Part shown: piece by piece, positions 33,880 to 45,318 of the stretch | Layout: every line of letters begins with the position of its first letter | How positions within the stretch are numbered: position 1 is the stretch's first letter | Source of the DNA: Adenophora triphylla var. japonica | Lineage: Eukaryota; Streptophyta; Magnoliopsida; Asterales; Campanulaceae | DNA: 64,000 bases | Assembly: GCA_022495995.1 (NCBI GenBank) | Contig: JAFEMH010003617.1 | Coordinates: 99,501 to 163,500 of the forward strand | Direction: 5' to 3' | The notes under the pieces: model-generated | The model's database searches: none | What the model saw: the letters and a program-made list of their open reading frames with translations, nothing else | Told to the model about the DNA's origin: nothing | Program-made: the position numbers and the translations under genes

Positions 33880-34647
33880 TGAAAACGTGAGTTTTATGGG
33901 AACATAATTATGTTTCCTTATTTAATTTGTCTTCTATTATGGTAAGAAGATTTTGAGACTTTCATGGAGATTTATAAGTATCTTACTTTTATTAAGAGAT
34001 TGTATTTATGTAAATATCTTTTATTTATGTACATAGTTTTATATTAGGACTAACCTACTAATATTTGATTTCCTTGTGAGTGTGTTATATGTTTTCATAT
34101 AGGAAAAGGAATCTCACAAAGGAAGAGGTCGATTGTATGAAGATCTTCTCAATGGTGCATTATAAATACAAGGCATTCAGCACAAAGAGAAGCTACGGTT
34201 TTTAGAGAGAAAAACATACATTCTTCATAGCATTCGATTGAGTTGATTTTAGGTTGTGAGCTTACATCCGTAACTCACATCTAGGTTTTTCATAAAGTTC
34301 TCTTGTTTTACTTCTGATTGAATAAGTCCTACTTGGGAAAGGGGAGTTGTTCATATCATAGAAGGTGATTAGAACTTGTTTAGTATTTTCATATTTTAGT
34401 TTTTCACTTATTTGTTTTTGTAAGAAACATAAGTTTTTATAGTGAAAGGTTTTTGGGCGTAAGCCTAGTTTGCTGATCACACAGATCAGTAAGCGTATAT
34501 AACTCTTGAGTTATTGCATTTAATTTACTTTTATTTATTTTATTCCGCTGCATTATCTGTGGATGTGTGGACAGTTGTGAGACACATCTGTACTCACATC
34601 CTTTGCCTATTGCGTGATTCAAGTTTCCTAGCTACACGAAACTTTCA
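33880..34647 (+). repeat. Solo LTR, copia-like, TSD caata
   Basis: 768 bp starting TGAAAACGTGAG and ending GAAACTTTCA, flanked by caata at 33875-33879 and 34648-34652. TATA box ATTATAAATACA near 34160, followed by a leader-like TTCAGCACAAAGAG. Composition and layout are those of a plant Ty1/copia LTR. It lies in the Helitron body. Frames inside are spurious. Confidence 0.7.
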
Positions 34648-35963
34648 CAATAAAAAAAATGGAGAGTGGAAATCTAGAAAAAAAAAGTGATATTTTTTTT
34701 CTTTTTGATAAAGAGCATTTAAAAAAAATCAAAAGATTTTTTCATACCAAAAGGATAGTACAGTTATGTAATAAAAATTAATATCATTCTTTTTTAAATG
34801 AAAACTTTCCATTAACTCATGCTCGTACATCTACAAAAATATGTCATATTTATTTACATTAACTCATTATAAATACACATTTTTTTAAGACACATAGAAA
34901 AATCGACACATTTATAATACTTTATTTACTAATGCTTGAAAGATTTTTTTTTTAAATTAAATAATTTGTTTTATGTATCGAAATATAATAAACCCAATAA
35001 TCATATTACCCCATCCCACTTATTAAATAGAAACTCAAAGCCACATTCAACACCATTCAAACTCATCATTCATCCCACTTATATATATATATATATATAT
35101 ATAAGATTATTATTATTATATTAAATAACCCTATATACTTTACAAATACACAATGATTTTGTTTATACATATTCAACACCATTCAAACTCATCATTCTAT
35201 ACCGCATCACTTGTATTTTATTTTATATTATTTATTTTTTTATTAGTAGAATTATTATTATTATGATTATTATTATCATTTACAATTAAAAAAAATACTT
35301 CACACTTAATTAATTTTCACTAAAAAGAAATTGAAAAATTAGCAAAGGATAATTAAGAAATTTATATTTAAAAAAGAGGATTTTTTTTCTGTGTCCAAAT
35401 CAAATGATGAATTTTGGTGTAAATATTTTTTTAAAAATAATTTAGTATAAAATAATTGAGGTCAAAGAAATGGGATAACCCCAATTTTTTGAGACAGATA
35501 GAAAAATCGACACATTTATAATACTTTATTTACTATGCTGCCAATATTTAAAAAAAATTAAATAAATTGTTTTATGTATCGAACTAAAATAAACCCAATA
35601 ACCATATTACTCCATACCACTTATTAAATAGAAACCTAAACCCACATTCATCACGCTCCACCATATATATATAGATATACATTATTATTATATTAATTAT
35701 TAAATAACACTATATACTTTATAAATACACAATGATTTTATTTATACATATTCAACACCATTTCAACTCATCATCCTATAATCCATCACTTTTATTTTAT
35801 TTTATTTTATTTTATATTATTAATTTTTTTATTAGTTAAATTATTATTATCATTTATAATAAAAAAAAGAAAGATCAAATGAAAGAAGTCTTTATTTAGA
35901 GAGAAAAAAAAGACAAAAATTGAACTAAAATAAATCAAAAACTCAATTCGTTTATAAATTATG

Positions 35964-35996
35964 GAATACATCCTTAAAGACTACATTGTCAATACA
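35964..35996 (-). pseudogene. Helitron helicase tail fragment 3
   Basis: The minus strand gives CIDNVVFKDVF, the same tail motif as at 33531-33572. Its presence next to the duplicated blocks shows that the Helitron end was copied more than once. Confidence 0.5.
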
Positions 35997-36101
35997 ACTG
36001 TCGAAAGAGAAAGAAAGATCATCATTACATATCAATATCTTTGGACCATCGGGATTGTGAACAGTTATCAAAAAATATAATTGAGAATGTCAAAAGACAT
36101 A

Positions 36102-36388
36102 CTCCCTAAGTCCCAATCTAAATGTCCCAACTTTCCTTTTTGGGCATCTCATTTAAAATTTTCAACCCAAAAAAGAAAAGTTTTTTTTACTATTCCACCC
36201 ACTCACTCTCTCTCCTACTTTACTTTTACACTCACAACATTATCTCTCTTAACTATTCCTCCCACTCATTCTCTCTCCTATTTAATTTTTCATACTCACA
36301 ACATTTAAATTTTTTCTCTTTCTTACATCACTTTCCTTAATTCCCGCGCCGAACTCATTTTGAGACATTTAGATTGGGACGGAGGGAG
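36102..36388. mobile_element. Stowaway-like MITE, 287 bp
   Basis: Terminal inverted repeats CTCCCTAAGTCCCAATCTAA at 36102 and its complement ending GACGGAGGGAG at 36388 match over 25 bp with two or three mismatches, flanked by TA on both sides. An empty copy of the same target (ACATAGTATCTATT) sits at 31903-31916. Confidence 0.85.
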
Positions 36389-36830
36389 TAGTATCTATTA
36401 AAAAAAAAAGAACAACAAAGGATAAATATCTACCTTCGCTTTTAGTAATAGCATAGCATAAAAGGATAAATATCTACCTTGACTTTATAACCATATTACC
36501 CTTCCACCTCATTATCTTATGCCGCATCACTTTTATTTTATATTCTTTATTTTTATAATTAGTAAAATTATTATTATTCTCATTATCATTTATAATAAAA
36601 AAATGCTTGACTCTTAATTAATTTTAAATAAAAACAAATTGAAAAATTAAAAAGGAAAAGTAACAAAGGAAAATTAAGAAATTTATATTTAAAAAAAGGG
36701 TTTTTTTTCTGTGTCCAAATCAAATGAAAATAGTCTCTATTTAAAGAGAAAAAAAAATTAAGAATTTTGGTGTAAATTTTTTTTTTTTAAAAATTAATTT
36801 ATTTTAAAATAACTTAGGTAAAAGAAATGG

Positions 36831-37142
36831 GTGAAAAAAAAACCAAATCCAAGCAGCCAATAGGAGAATGCCAAGTGTCCAACCAAAAAAAAAAAAAAAG
36901 AAAAAAAATGCACCAGCCTTGAACATCCGCACGCTGCCTTGTCGGTGCGTGACTCCGACGCGCCATTGAAATATCCAAAACGCCCTTCACCCAAATTGCG
37001 ACACATGGCCAAATTTTCCAAAAAAAAATAAAAATAAATTAAATGAAGCCCAATAACAGCTTGACACGTGTCGTTTCAGTTGGGGTTTTTTCACTTTTGC
37101 CACCATGTGAAATGACGAAAATGCCCCTCATACCCTCATAAA
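36831..37142. other. GC-richer 5' region of the Helitron, no gene
   Basis: Contains CACGTGTC and GTCGGTGCGTGACTCCGACG segments and a run of A at 36886-36908. No open frame with similarity. Confidence 0.3.
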
Positions 37143-37183
37143 TTACCATGATCTTGTTATTATATATATATATAGATGAGAGA

Positions 37184-37512
37184 TAATATAAAAGTTAAAT
37201 GTGAGGTAGAAAATAGTATTTAATGATTGGTTTTATTGAAAATTGGTAGAAGATTAGAGAAGAGAGAATGTAAAAGTTAAAAATATTTAATAGGAGAGAG
37301 AATGAGTGGTAGAAATAGTAAGTTAATGATTGGTTTTTTTGTAAATATGTTAACTTTATAAGGGTATAATGAATGATTTTTTTGTAAATATATTAAATTA
37401 TAAGGGTATAAATATATTTAAAACTTTCCATTTATGGAAATGGAAGTGAACCTTGAAGTGGGACGGATCAAAAGAAAAAGTAGGAACCTTGAAGTAGGAC
37501 GGATGAATGAAG
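37184..37512. mobile_element. Right half of the split Stowaway-like MITE
   Basis: It ends GGATGAATGAAG before TA (37513-37514) and contains TTTAATAGGAGAGAGAATGA, the complement of an interior block of the MITE at 36102-36388, so the two are related. It pairs with 31498-31579. Confidence 0.55.
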
Positions 37513-39374
37513 TAATAACGGATGAAGTAATATTTACTCTTCAGTCTAACTATATAAATTCCTTTATCAAGCATAACTATCATTTTATTTTAATTTTATT
37601 TACCATTCAAATAACTCATCCTAGAATTCCCCTACAATAATAATTGTTGCGTTGTACAGTACAATATATTGTACGCTTTTAAAAGACATCCATCTTCACA
37701 TACCAACATTAAAATGGACTCGAATTTTGAACGGACAAAAAATACGACCACCTTTTAGAATGGACAAAGTATAATGTTTGTAAGCCTTGTGTTTGTGTTT
37801 GTTGTCTCGGACTAGGATAATGTCCTATAACCTTACTTTATAGTCCCCAATCTAAAAATGTACACTTCGCTGCTAATTGACCTTTTAGACATTCTATTTT
37901 TTTGAGGTAGATCAAATATTCCATCTGTTTATGAAATCCACTACCTCAATGCAATTACATGACAAAAGCTTCCTACCCGTACACACATGACTCGGTGAGC
38001 AACTTATCAACGATTCATATTTTACAATTTTTCATAAATGGATAATTCTGTTGTTGATGGAGGGTGAACGTCAAAAATAACTCTATACGTCCCATATTTG
38101 AACCGAATATATCGATCTCGGATCAATTTAACACATGCACCATCTTGATTTCAACTATTGCCTCCGTTCGATAATGATTGTTGTGGCTTTTAATCTGTAA
38201 ATTAATTGTCGAGAGTATTTAAAGAAGCAAATATTTTAGATTTGAGTATTAAGTAATGTATATAAACAAATAAAACATAAATATATAGGCAAAGTATAAT
38301 CATGTCCATTTTGACAAATTATCAAATCAGTGACACACTAAAATAGTTTCAATAATTAAAATCCCACTTTCATTTTCTTCTCACTATCAATTCGAAACCC
38401 AACCTTGATACGTCAGCAGCAAATTGATTAAAGTGGCACCAATTCAGTGCACTAATTAAGCTTTAGTTTTATTTAGTTTTAATCGCATGTGGAGTATTAA
38501 TATGCCAAAAAGACAGTGCAAAACCTCTAAGGCTTAGATAAATATTTTAAGACATGGACAAGAATAATGTGATTAATATTTTAAGATCATAGGCCTAAAA
38601 CCTGAATATTTTCCACCTTCAGGTCTTTAAATGTAAGTGCTCTACTAGACCCACGTTGCTAGATTATTAGTGGTATATCCTTTATCGACATAAATTTTAA
38701 GCCAATGAATATCACACCATTAAATAAGTTGATTTACCAAACCGATTAAAAAAAAAAAAAACACTATTTTCTTAAGATTAATAACACTATTGAGGATAAC
38801 AAAGATAAGGCGAGCTTGATAGTTGAGGTCCAGATCCTACAGTATCTATACGTTTTTGATAAAAAGTTTTTAAAGTATTAGGTTACACCTTAAAACCAAT
38901 TGCTATTAAAGAGAGTGGCGCGGAACTTTATATGTTATGGGCAAGATTTGTCAATTTCCGATTCATGATAATATCTCTAACAAAAAGCATCCACTAAAAT
39001 GATCCCAAAGTGGTCTAATGACTTTTTTTGTAGTCTATTAGCAAATTAAGCAAATTAATATATTTCAATGTTCCCCACTTATGCTTACCTTCATTTGATC
39101 TTTTTATTTATAAGATTGAGTTGGTTCCAGTTGATTTTTAGATATTGTTGTAAACTATACATGATTGTCGGACTTTTTAATTTATCTCGATGGACTCGGG
39201 TCAACATAACTTAACTTACTTATGAGTTTTCGACACAGGTACGGTAAAATATAACAAAGACTCTGTGAATAGCTAATGAGCACCAGCTGCTAGCTCAAAT
39301 GAATGTTCTATTTTTTAAAAAAAAAAAATTAAGAGCAAATTAAAATGGATATAGTGAAGGTACTACTACCATTT
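37513..39374. other. Low-copy AT-rich DNA, no gene seen
   Basis: No frame above about 60 residues is believable. A possible MITE arm (TGCCTCCGTTCGATAATGAT) lies near 38160. No repeats of note. Confidence 0.35.
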
Positions 39375-40265
39375 AGGACTATATTCGTAGGTCAAACATA
39401 AGTTGGGGTCAACAAGATGCAAAAGTGCATCTAAAGAAAAGGAAAAAAAAAAAGGTATAGTATTAAAACTTCTTGAATCTTAGCCAACTTCAGCCATTCT
39501 TACTGTGATCAAGCTGTACCTTCATGGGTCCCTTCAAGATTCATGATATTTTAATATCTTGAACAAAAATAGCAAAAACCCTAATTCTTCCCTCACCATT
39601 TGAGCCAAAACAAGCCCCCTTCTTCACACAGTTTCAAGAAGCATTTTAGATGTGGATTAATCATAGAGCCCTCGAATGTGCTTGATAACGCGTTAGGGAC
39701 TTCTACACATGATGAAAAAAGCTATACACTTTCAGAATTAGAACTTTGCCCCCGTTTATATTAAGAAAAATTAACACTATATTATTTTTTTGCCCCCCTT
39801 TTAGACTAAAATTCAGGTATTACATTATAACGTATCATATTCAAAATAATCTTGACACCCCCCATTACAAAAACATGGCTCCGCCACTCATTTAGGAGTA
39901 TATTTGTAGGCCAAACGGGTAAATAGATTGGGGTCAACAAGATGCAAAAGTGCATCTAAAGAAAAGAAAAGAAAAGAAAAAAAAAATTGAATCTTAGCCA
40001 ACTTCAGCCGTTGATACTGGGATCAAGCGGTTTCATGGTATTGAACCGGAGTCCATTCAAGAATCATGAATCTTTGAATATCTTTAACAGAAATAGCAAA
40101 AACCCTAAATTTTCCCTAACCATTTTGAGCCAAAAAGAAGTCCTCTTCTCCAAACATAGTTCCAAGAAGCATTTTAGATGTGGGATTAATCATAGAGCCT
40201 TCAAACGTGCTTGATGACGCGTTTCTGACCCTCTACTCATGATGAAAAAGGCTGTACGCTTGTAG
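39375..40265 (+). pseudogene. Tandemly duplicated exon-like segment (transit-peptide-like)
   Basis: Segments 39375-39740 and 39890-40265 are diverged copies (shared GGGGTCAACAAGATGCAAAA, GAATCTTAGCCAACTTCAGC, AGAAGCATTTTAGATGTGG, TTAATCATAGAGCC). In the second copy a 75-residue frame from ATG 39987 runs to 40214. It is rich in Ser, Asn, Lys and Phe with few acidic residues (HFRCGINHRAF near the end), like a plastid transit peptide. In the first copy stops break the same frame. It could be a fragment of exon 1 of a host gene. I do not recognise the gene. Confidence 0.35.
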
Positions 40266-40602
40266 AAGGGACATATAAATTTAGCTTTAGTGTTATAGTT
40301 GCAAAAAAGTTATTTTTGTTGCACAAATAATACTTTGTGCTGGATGCATGATTTGACTGGAGTATATGTATATGATTATCACCATGAATATTTTTATTCA
40401 ACGACAGATTGGGACATTTTTGAATATGTGATCCTAAAGGGTCTTTGTTGGTGTGTACTGATATGGTCTATTTTCAAGACAATATTCGTCGATAAAAAGG
40501 AGCTTTTTTGCATGAATATGGTTAAGGCTAGATTGATAGTAAATAAGTGATTGGAGCAGTATAGAGTATCCCTTATCAGATGTGTACAAGGGGGTGGATC
40601 AT

Positions 40603-40656
<54 letters not shown>

Positions 40657-40931
40657 ATAATTCTGAAATTAGAGATCCATTTATTTTGGTGTTTCTTTTT
40701 CTTTTTTCTATAGAGTTGAAGTTCCAAGTTGCTTTAGTTCCCCTATTTTCAGATGCCATTTTTTGATTGTGGCCTATTTAATTAGTGCTTGTTGAGCTCA
40801 TGGAGAGAATGATATAGTGTATGGTGGAAGTAATTTGAGGGGGTGTTTATGTGGTTGTGATATTGGACACGAGAAAAGGTCTATTAGTGCCTATTAACTA
40901 GTTGGAAGTTATTCTAATTTAATTACGATTA
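40266..40931. other. Low-copy DNA with an AT microsatellite
   Basis: An (AT)n run at 40604-40654. Two frames (40299-40550 and 40551-40766) have no recognisable content, and the second one reads through the AT run. No gene called. Confidence 0.35.
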
Positions 40932-41208
40932 CTTTCTCCGTTTCTAAAATATTGTTGCTGAAAAAAAATATATATATATATTTTACAAACATTACATTGT
41001 CATTTCATGGTATCAAACAACGTTTTAGTTATGTTTTTAAGATATGAAAATAGGCTTTATCCCCTCGACCTATAGTATTTTTTGACAATAAATTTAAGTA
41101 AACATCAAATATAGGAATAATTAAGAATAGTAAAGTACTTTTAACATATTTCTTAATATGTGTGTAATGAGATTAAATAGCATAACATTGTTTTATAAAC
41201 AGAGGGAG
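40932..41208. mobile_element. Stowaway-like MITE, 277 bp
   Basis: Left end CTTTCTCCGTTTCTAAAATA, right end TTTTATAAACAGAGGGAG, flanked by TA at 40930-40931 and 41209-41210. The ends are inverted repeats with several mismatches, so this copy is older than the one at 36102. Confidence 0.65.
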
Positions 41209-41289
41209 TATTGAGTTTGAGTTATGAGAATTAATATAGCTACGTTGAAAAGAAAGATAAACAAGGAAAAAAATCATTAATATGTTAGA

Positions 41290-41599
41290 CTCCCTCCGTT
41301 CCATTTGAAGCTTAACTTTTTATTCAAATGAGTGTCCCATTAGAAGCTTCATCTTTCCTAAAATTGTAAAAAATATGGGTCTCACTTGTCAACTCCACTC
41401 ACTTCTTCCTCTTACATACTTAAAATGTGGACCCTACTTGTCATACTCACTAACTTTTCCTCCTCACACATTTAAATTAAGGATTCCACTTGTCATATCC
41501 ACTCACTTCTTCCCTCTCACAACCCTTCTTCCACTCATCACTTTTCTTAATTTGTGTGTCCTCACCAAAATAGTGAAGCTTCAAATGGAACATAGGAAG
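41290..41599. mobile_element. Stowaway-like MITE, 310 bp
   Basis: Left CTCCCTCCGTTCCATTTGAA and right TTCAAATGGAACATAGGAAG are inverted repeats over about 24 bp. TA follows the right end; the left flank is TTAGA, so the TA there has changed. The interior has three CACTTGTCA(T/A) repeats. Frames inside are spurious. Confidence 0.65.
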
Positions 41600-41695
41600 T
41601 ATCTTGTATACTATGGTCGGTATCCCTTTATGTCATCCCTAATTCATAACCTGGCCGGCTCAAGGGGACAGGGTAGGCGGTAGGCAAGGCCCCTA

Positions 41696-43663
41696 AGACC
41701 ATACACAATGGTGACTTTTGAAGAAAGGCTTGGCTGATTTGGCTTTGCAAGCCTCCCACAATGGTGCCCTTTGAAGAGAGGCTTTGATGACTCTTTGTAA
41801 ATTTTGGTTGACAGTAGACATCAAAGGCTTGGCTAAAGGAGAAAAATTGATCCATTTGCCGTGTGTACATGAAGGAAGAAAGCTTGGAGAGTGGACTACA
41901 CTCTCCATGCATGCGTTTTTTTTCCTTGTTTGCCTTTTTTTATTTTCTTCTTCCCTGTTTGCCTTTTTTTATTTTCTTCTTCTTCTTTGTTTTTTTTTCG
42001 TCAATAATTGTTGTCTTTTTTATTTTCTTCTTCTTCTTTGTCTTTTTTAGGTCAATAATTCAACTAGGTGCGTCAGATATCATTGTATATTTGACTATAA
42101 ATTTCATAAAAAAAAAGTCATAATTTTACCAAGGACTATAAATTAAAAAAAAAATCAGAATTTTACCAACACCCAATTATTTTGTTTCAACTATAAATAC
42201 ACACAAACTTTACATATGTTGGACACCTTTTTCAATTTTCTCTATTTGATTAAAAATTAACCATTCTCTCCTTGAAATTTCTTTAAAAATATTTTATTTC
42301 GTAATTATGGATCCAAATTATCCTAATTACTATGAAAACAACCAACATTCCCAAACCAATTCAAATGTCAATAGAAATTCTCCAAATTCACATATGTTTA
42401 TTGATCCAAATTTGTTAAACCATCCTCAACTAACTCAATCGATGGGATTTTATTCTCTACTCAACAAATTCCTAATATTCCCAATGCTCCAAATTTATTT
42501 CAAAATCAATACAATCCTAATTTTTTTTATTCCCCAAAGATGTTGTCTTCTTAAAATGTCCAATTTCATTCTTCAAATCTCGAATTTTCAATATCCCAAC
42601 AGTATAATAAGTCTCCTAAAACTCCTGTTAGTGATGTGGGTGGGTAGCTCAAGAATTTTATTTCAAGATATTGAAGTTGATGTTGATGAAGAGAATCTCA
42701 CTGTTCCTTCTAACCAACCCGGTGAATCCAAAAGTAAAAAAGATAGGCAGGTATGGACAATAGCTGAAGATAGAGCTCTATGTTCGGCTTACCTTGAGGC
42801 CGGTGGAGATATGGTAATAAAAGATGTAGAGCGTGCTTTTAGAGTTTTACAAGCTCGATTTACTATAATTCGACAACCTGCTCTAGCATCGAGTAGGAGT
42901 ATCTTGGGTAAAATTATGCTAGCTTGTATCATCATTCACAATATGATAGTTGAGGACGAACGCTCAACCTATACACATTTTGATCCAAGAGACTATGAAG
43001 AATATTTCACTCAAAATCAAGCATCAACTAGTAGTGGAAATCAAAGGTTTACTTTCTCCAATGTTCGAGAATATGACTTAACATCATATATGAGTAATCG
43101 AAGTCGAGTTCGAGATACAATATCAACAAGTCATTGAAAAAAGATTTGATTGAGAATATTTGGGAAAAAATTAATGAAGAAATTGATGATAATTAAAATT
43201 GTGTGTTAGAGTGTGTCCTATATAATTTTAAATTTTTATGTTGTTTGTTACATTATGTAATCTTTTAATTTCAATTGTCTTTGTAGATAATTTTCATGTT
43301 ATATATTCTATAATAAGAATAAGATGTTATTAACTTGCCTTATTTAAAAATACTATTAAATAATAATTATATTTATAAAATTATTTTATTAATAATTAAA
43401 ATTATTATAATAAAAAGATATAAATTATTATCATGTATAATTAACAATAATAAAATAATATGAATAATGATAATAATTGTTATACATGTGAGTAGAAAAA
43501 AAAAATATAGTGGGGTATAGTAAAAAATATGAGAGAGAAATTGATGACTTAAGTCACCACTGTGGGTAAAATGTTGTGAAGTTGTGGTTATTGATGACTG
43601 ATGATGTGGAGCTGATGTAGAGTAGAGAGAAGCTGATGACTTAAGTCACCGCTGCTGATGGTC
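41696..43663 (+). mobile_element. PIF/Harbinger element, internally deleted
   Basis: TSD TAA on both sides (about 41693-41695 and 43664-43666). Terminal inverted repeats are GACCATACACAATGGTGACT (left) and GTCACC...GATGGTC (right). It encodes one 276-residue protein that combines the DNA-binding ORF1 type with the tail of the DDE transposase (42307-43137). Length is about 1.97 kb, less than full Harbinger elements, and most of the transposase is gone. It could move only with help in trans. Confidence 0.7.
42307..43137 (+). CDS. Chimeric Harbinger protein: ORF1 (Myb/SANT-like) start fused to DDE transposase tail
   Basis: The ATG at 42307 starts MDPNYPNYYENNQH, an Asn/Pro/Tyr-rich leader like that of plant Harbinger ORF1 proteins. 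Residues about 138-160 (KKDRQVWTIAEDRALCSAYL) are the first helix of a Myb/SANT-like DNA-binding domain. At about residue 166 the sequence jumps to VERAFRVLQARFTIIRQPA and ACIIIHNMIVEDERSTYTHF, the C-terminal end of the Harbinger DDE transposase. The two parts come from separate genes in complete elements, so an internal deletion fused them and the frame is still open. All catalytic acidic residues except possibly the tail are lost. It could be non-functional or a competitor that binds element ends. Confidence 0.6.
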   Translation: MDPNYPNYYENNQHSQTNSNVNRNSPNSHMFIDPNLLNHPQLTQSMGFYSLLNKFLIFPMLQIYFKINTILIFFIPQRCCLLKMSNFILQISNFQYPNSIISLLKLLLVMWVGSSRILFQDIEVDVDEENLTVPSNQPGESKSKKDRQVWTIAEDRALCSAYLEAGGDMVIKDVERAFRVLQARFTIIRQPALASSRSILGKIMLACIIIHNMIVEDERSTYTHFDPRDYEEYFTQNQASTSSGNQRFTFSNVREYDLTSYMSNRSRVRDTISTSH

Positions 43664-43722
43664 TAATGGTAACGGGCCCCTAAATTTTAAGTTATTTGTA
43701 TATAATATGTTTTAAATTTTTT

Positions 43723-43840
43723 TTAGGAAAATACAATTTTATGAAAATGATCATAAAGAGAGGGATGTACGGTCTACGATTCCAATAAAACATCGTAATA
43801 TTAGGAAAATACAATTTCATGAAAATGATCCTAAAGAGAT
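43723..43840 (+). repeat. Short direct repeat, period 78 bp
   Basis: TTAGGAAAATACAATTTTAT at 43723 and TTAGGAAAATACAATTTCAT at 43801, each continuing GAAAATGATC(A/C)TAAAGAGA. Both copies are open in one frame (KIQFHENDPKEI), which might be part of an old transposase, but this is not secure. Confidence 0.5.
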
Positions 43841-44125
43841 TCGGAAATGCTATAATTTAATGAGTTTTTTAGAGTTAACTATTTTGTAGTCATTTTGAAT
43901 TTAGAAGTTAGTTCATTCGCTAATATTGGTTTGAACAATTAAAGAAACTCAAAAATATTTTCGAATTTTTTTTTATAACTCAAACTAGTGATAATCCTTA
44001 AAATATTATAAATTAAGAGAATATAGCACGAAGTTCACTACTTCGTTTTTCACGTGTCAAATGTTACGATTTTTTTTTCGAATTGAAATTGTTATATATG
44101 ACTTTGCTAATTAGGTTAATATAAA

Positions 44126-44594
44126 TGTTAGAACATGGATTAATAATATGTGTTATTTAATTCCATATGTTATAATCATTTAATAATGTTAAAGTATAGA
44201 CCAAATATGTAGAATTCCATTAGGTGTAAGTACCATTAAATGATGGGCATAATGGTAACTTCACACCATCATCTTTATGAAAGGGTGTAGTCCCTAAATG
44301 AAGTGCCCCTTCTCTATCTATACAAAGGATCTATATAAAGGCTATCCATCAGCCATTTAGAGACACTTAACATCATTTACAATTCAGTCAAAACATTCTT
44401 CATTCATCTAAGAAGAACAAGTGTGGGCACTATCATTTAGAAGTACTATCTCCCTGCTCTCTTCTTTCATTCAAGAACAAGATCAAGAATACAATCATGG
44501 ATTCTTCAGGTACACGCTTCCGTCTTCATCTTCCTCTCATTCTTAATCTAGTTGTGAGTTGGTTCATGGTTTGATGGATCATTATATTCCAACA
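44126..44594 (+). repeat. 5' LTR of the copia element, 469 bp
   Basis: It starts TGTTAGAACATGG and ends TATTCCAACA. TATA box TATATAAAGG near 44332. It contains an ATG (44497) followed by CAG|GTACAC, a good 5' splice site, so the first gag codons probably lie in the LTR. Confidence 0.9.
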
Positions 44595-44596
44595 AT

Positions 44597-44608
44597 TGGT
44601 ATCAGAGC
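44597..44608 (+). other. Primer-binding site of the copia element
   Basis: TGGTATCAGAGC, two bases after the LTR: the perfect initiator tRNA-Met site. Confidence 0.9.
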
Positions 44609-45136
44609 CTGCTCATATACTAGATTGAGTTTGAAATTATTATAGAGCCTTGTGCTTTAATTTATTTCATATTTGTAATCCTTGTGTGATTTCATTTGGT
44701 TTTGTTCTTGTTCATGATACTCATCTTGTCTAAGAGTATCATATTCATAACTTCATTCTATTTCTGATTTTTTGGTTTACTCAAAAGGCTTTTAACCCTT
44801 AATATAAGATTATCCCATTTTTTTTTTTAACATAGCCACCATCCTTGGATGTGTTGTGAGTTTGTTCATATGCATAGCCACGTATTTTTTAAATGTGTTG
44901 TGAGTATGCGGATCTACTTACTTTGGTTGAAAATTAAGTCACCATTAAATTAAGAGCTTCATTCAATTTCTGGAAATAATGGTAAAATCAAGAGGCACAA
45001 TGGTTCATACAAGATTACCCCAAGATTCATACTCGATGTCCTGGCAAAGGGCCCGACTCTCTCTATTTGGTTCAAAACTGTTCATAAAAGGGTGTTAAAA
45101 ATGGTGACTTTTCGTCAAATCTGGGCACTGGGCACA

Positions 45137-45318
45137 TGGGCGGTCGCCCATCTTGATCTGGGCGGTCGCCCATGTGTACATCAACTTCAATGTCTGTGGA
45201 AATGCAGCTTGGGTGGTCGCCCATCATGACCTGGGCGGTCGCCCATGTGTACAGTGACTTGAATATTTGTGGAATTGAAGCTTGGGCTGTCGCCCACCTT
45301 GACCTGAGCGACCGCCCA
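45137..45318 (+). promoter_or_regulatory. Six GC-rich 14-bp palindromes in three pairs
   Basis: TGGGCGGTCGCCCA or close variants start at 45137, 45159, 45210, 45232, 45283 and 45305: pairs 22 bp apart, with the pairs repeating every 73 bp. The last copies have drifted (TGGGCTGTCGCCCA, TGAGCGACCGCCCA). The layout is the same as at 4183-4289. Likely binding sites or RNA hairpins. Confidence 0.65.

Larger units (their letters stand above)
34886..36830. repeat. Direct duplications inside the Helitron, period about 606 bp
   Basis: 34886-35460 and 35494-35940 share long blocks (AGAAAAATCGACACATTT, ATAATACTTTATTTACTA, AACCCAATAA, TACATATTCAACACCATT) in the same order. A third partial copy at 36500-36830 repeats the later blocks (GCATCACTTTTATTTTAT, CTGTGTCCAAATCAAATG). 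AT-rich throughout, no coding frame. Confidence 0.7.

Noticed and set aside
36081..36340. Ser/Thr/Leu-rich frames at a MITE
   Set aside because: Wholly or mostly inside the 287-bp Stowaway-like MITE, with pyrimidine-rich internal repeats.
41863..42123. Phe-rich membrane-like frames
   Set aside because: Created by repeated TTTTTTATTTTCTTCTTC in the 5' untranslated part of the Harbinger element.
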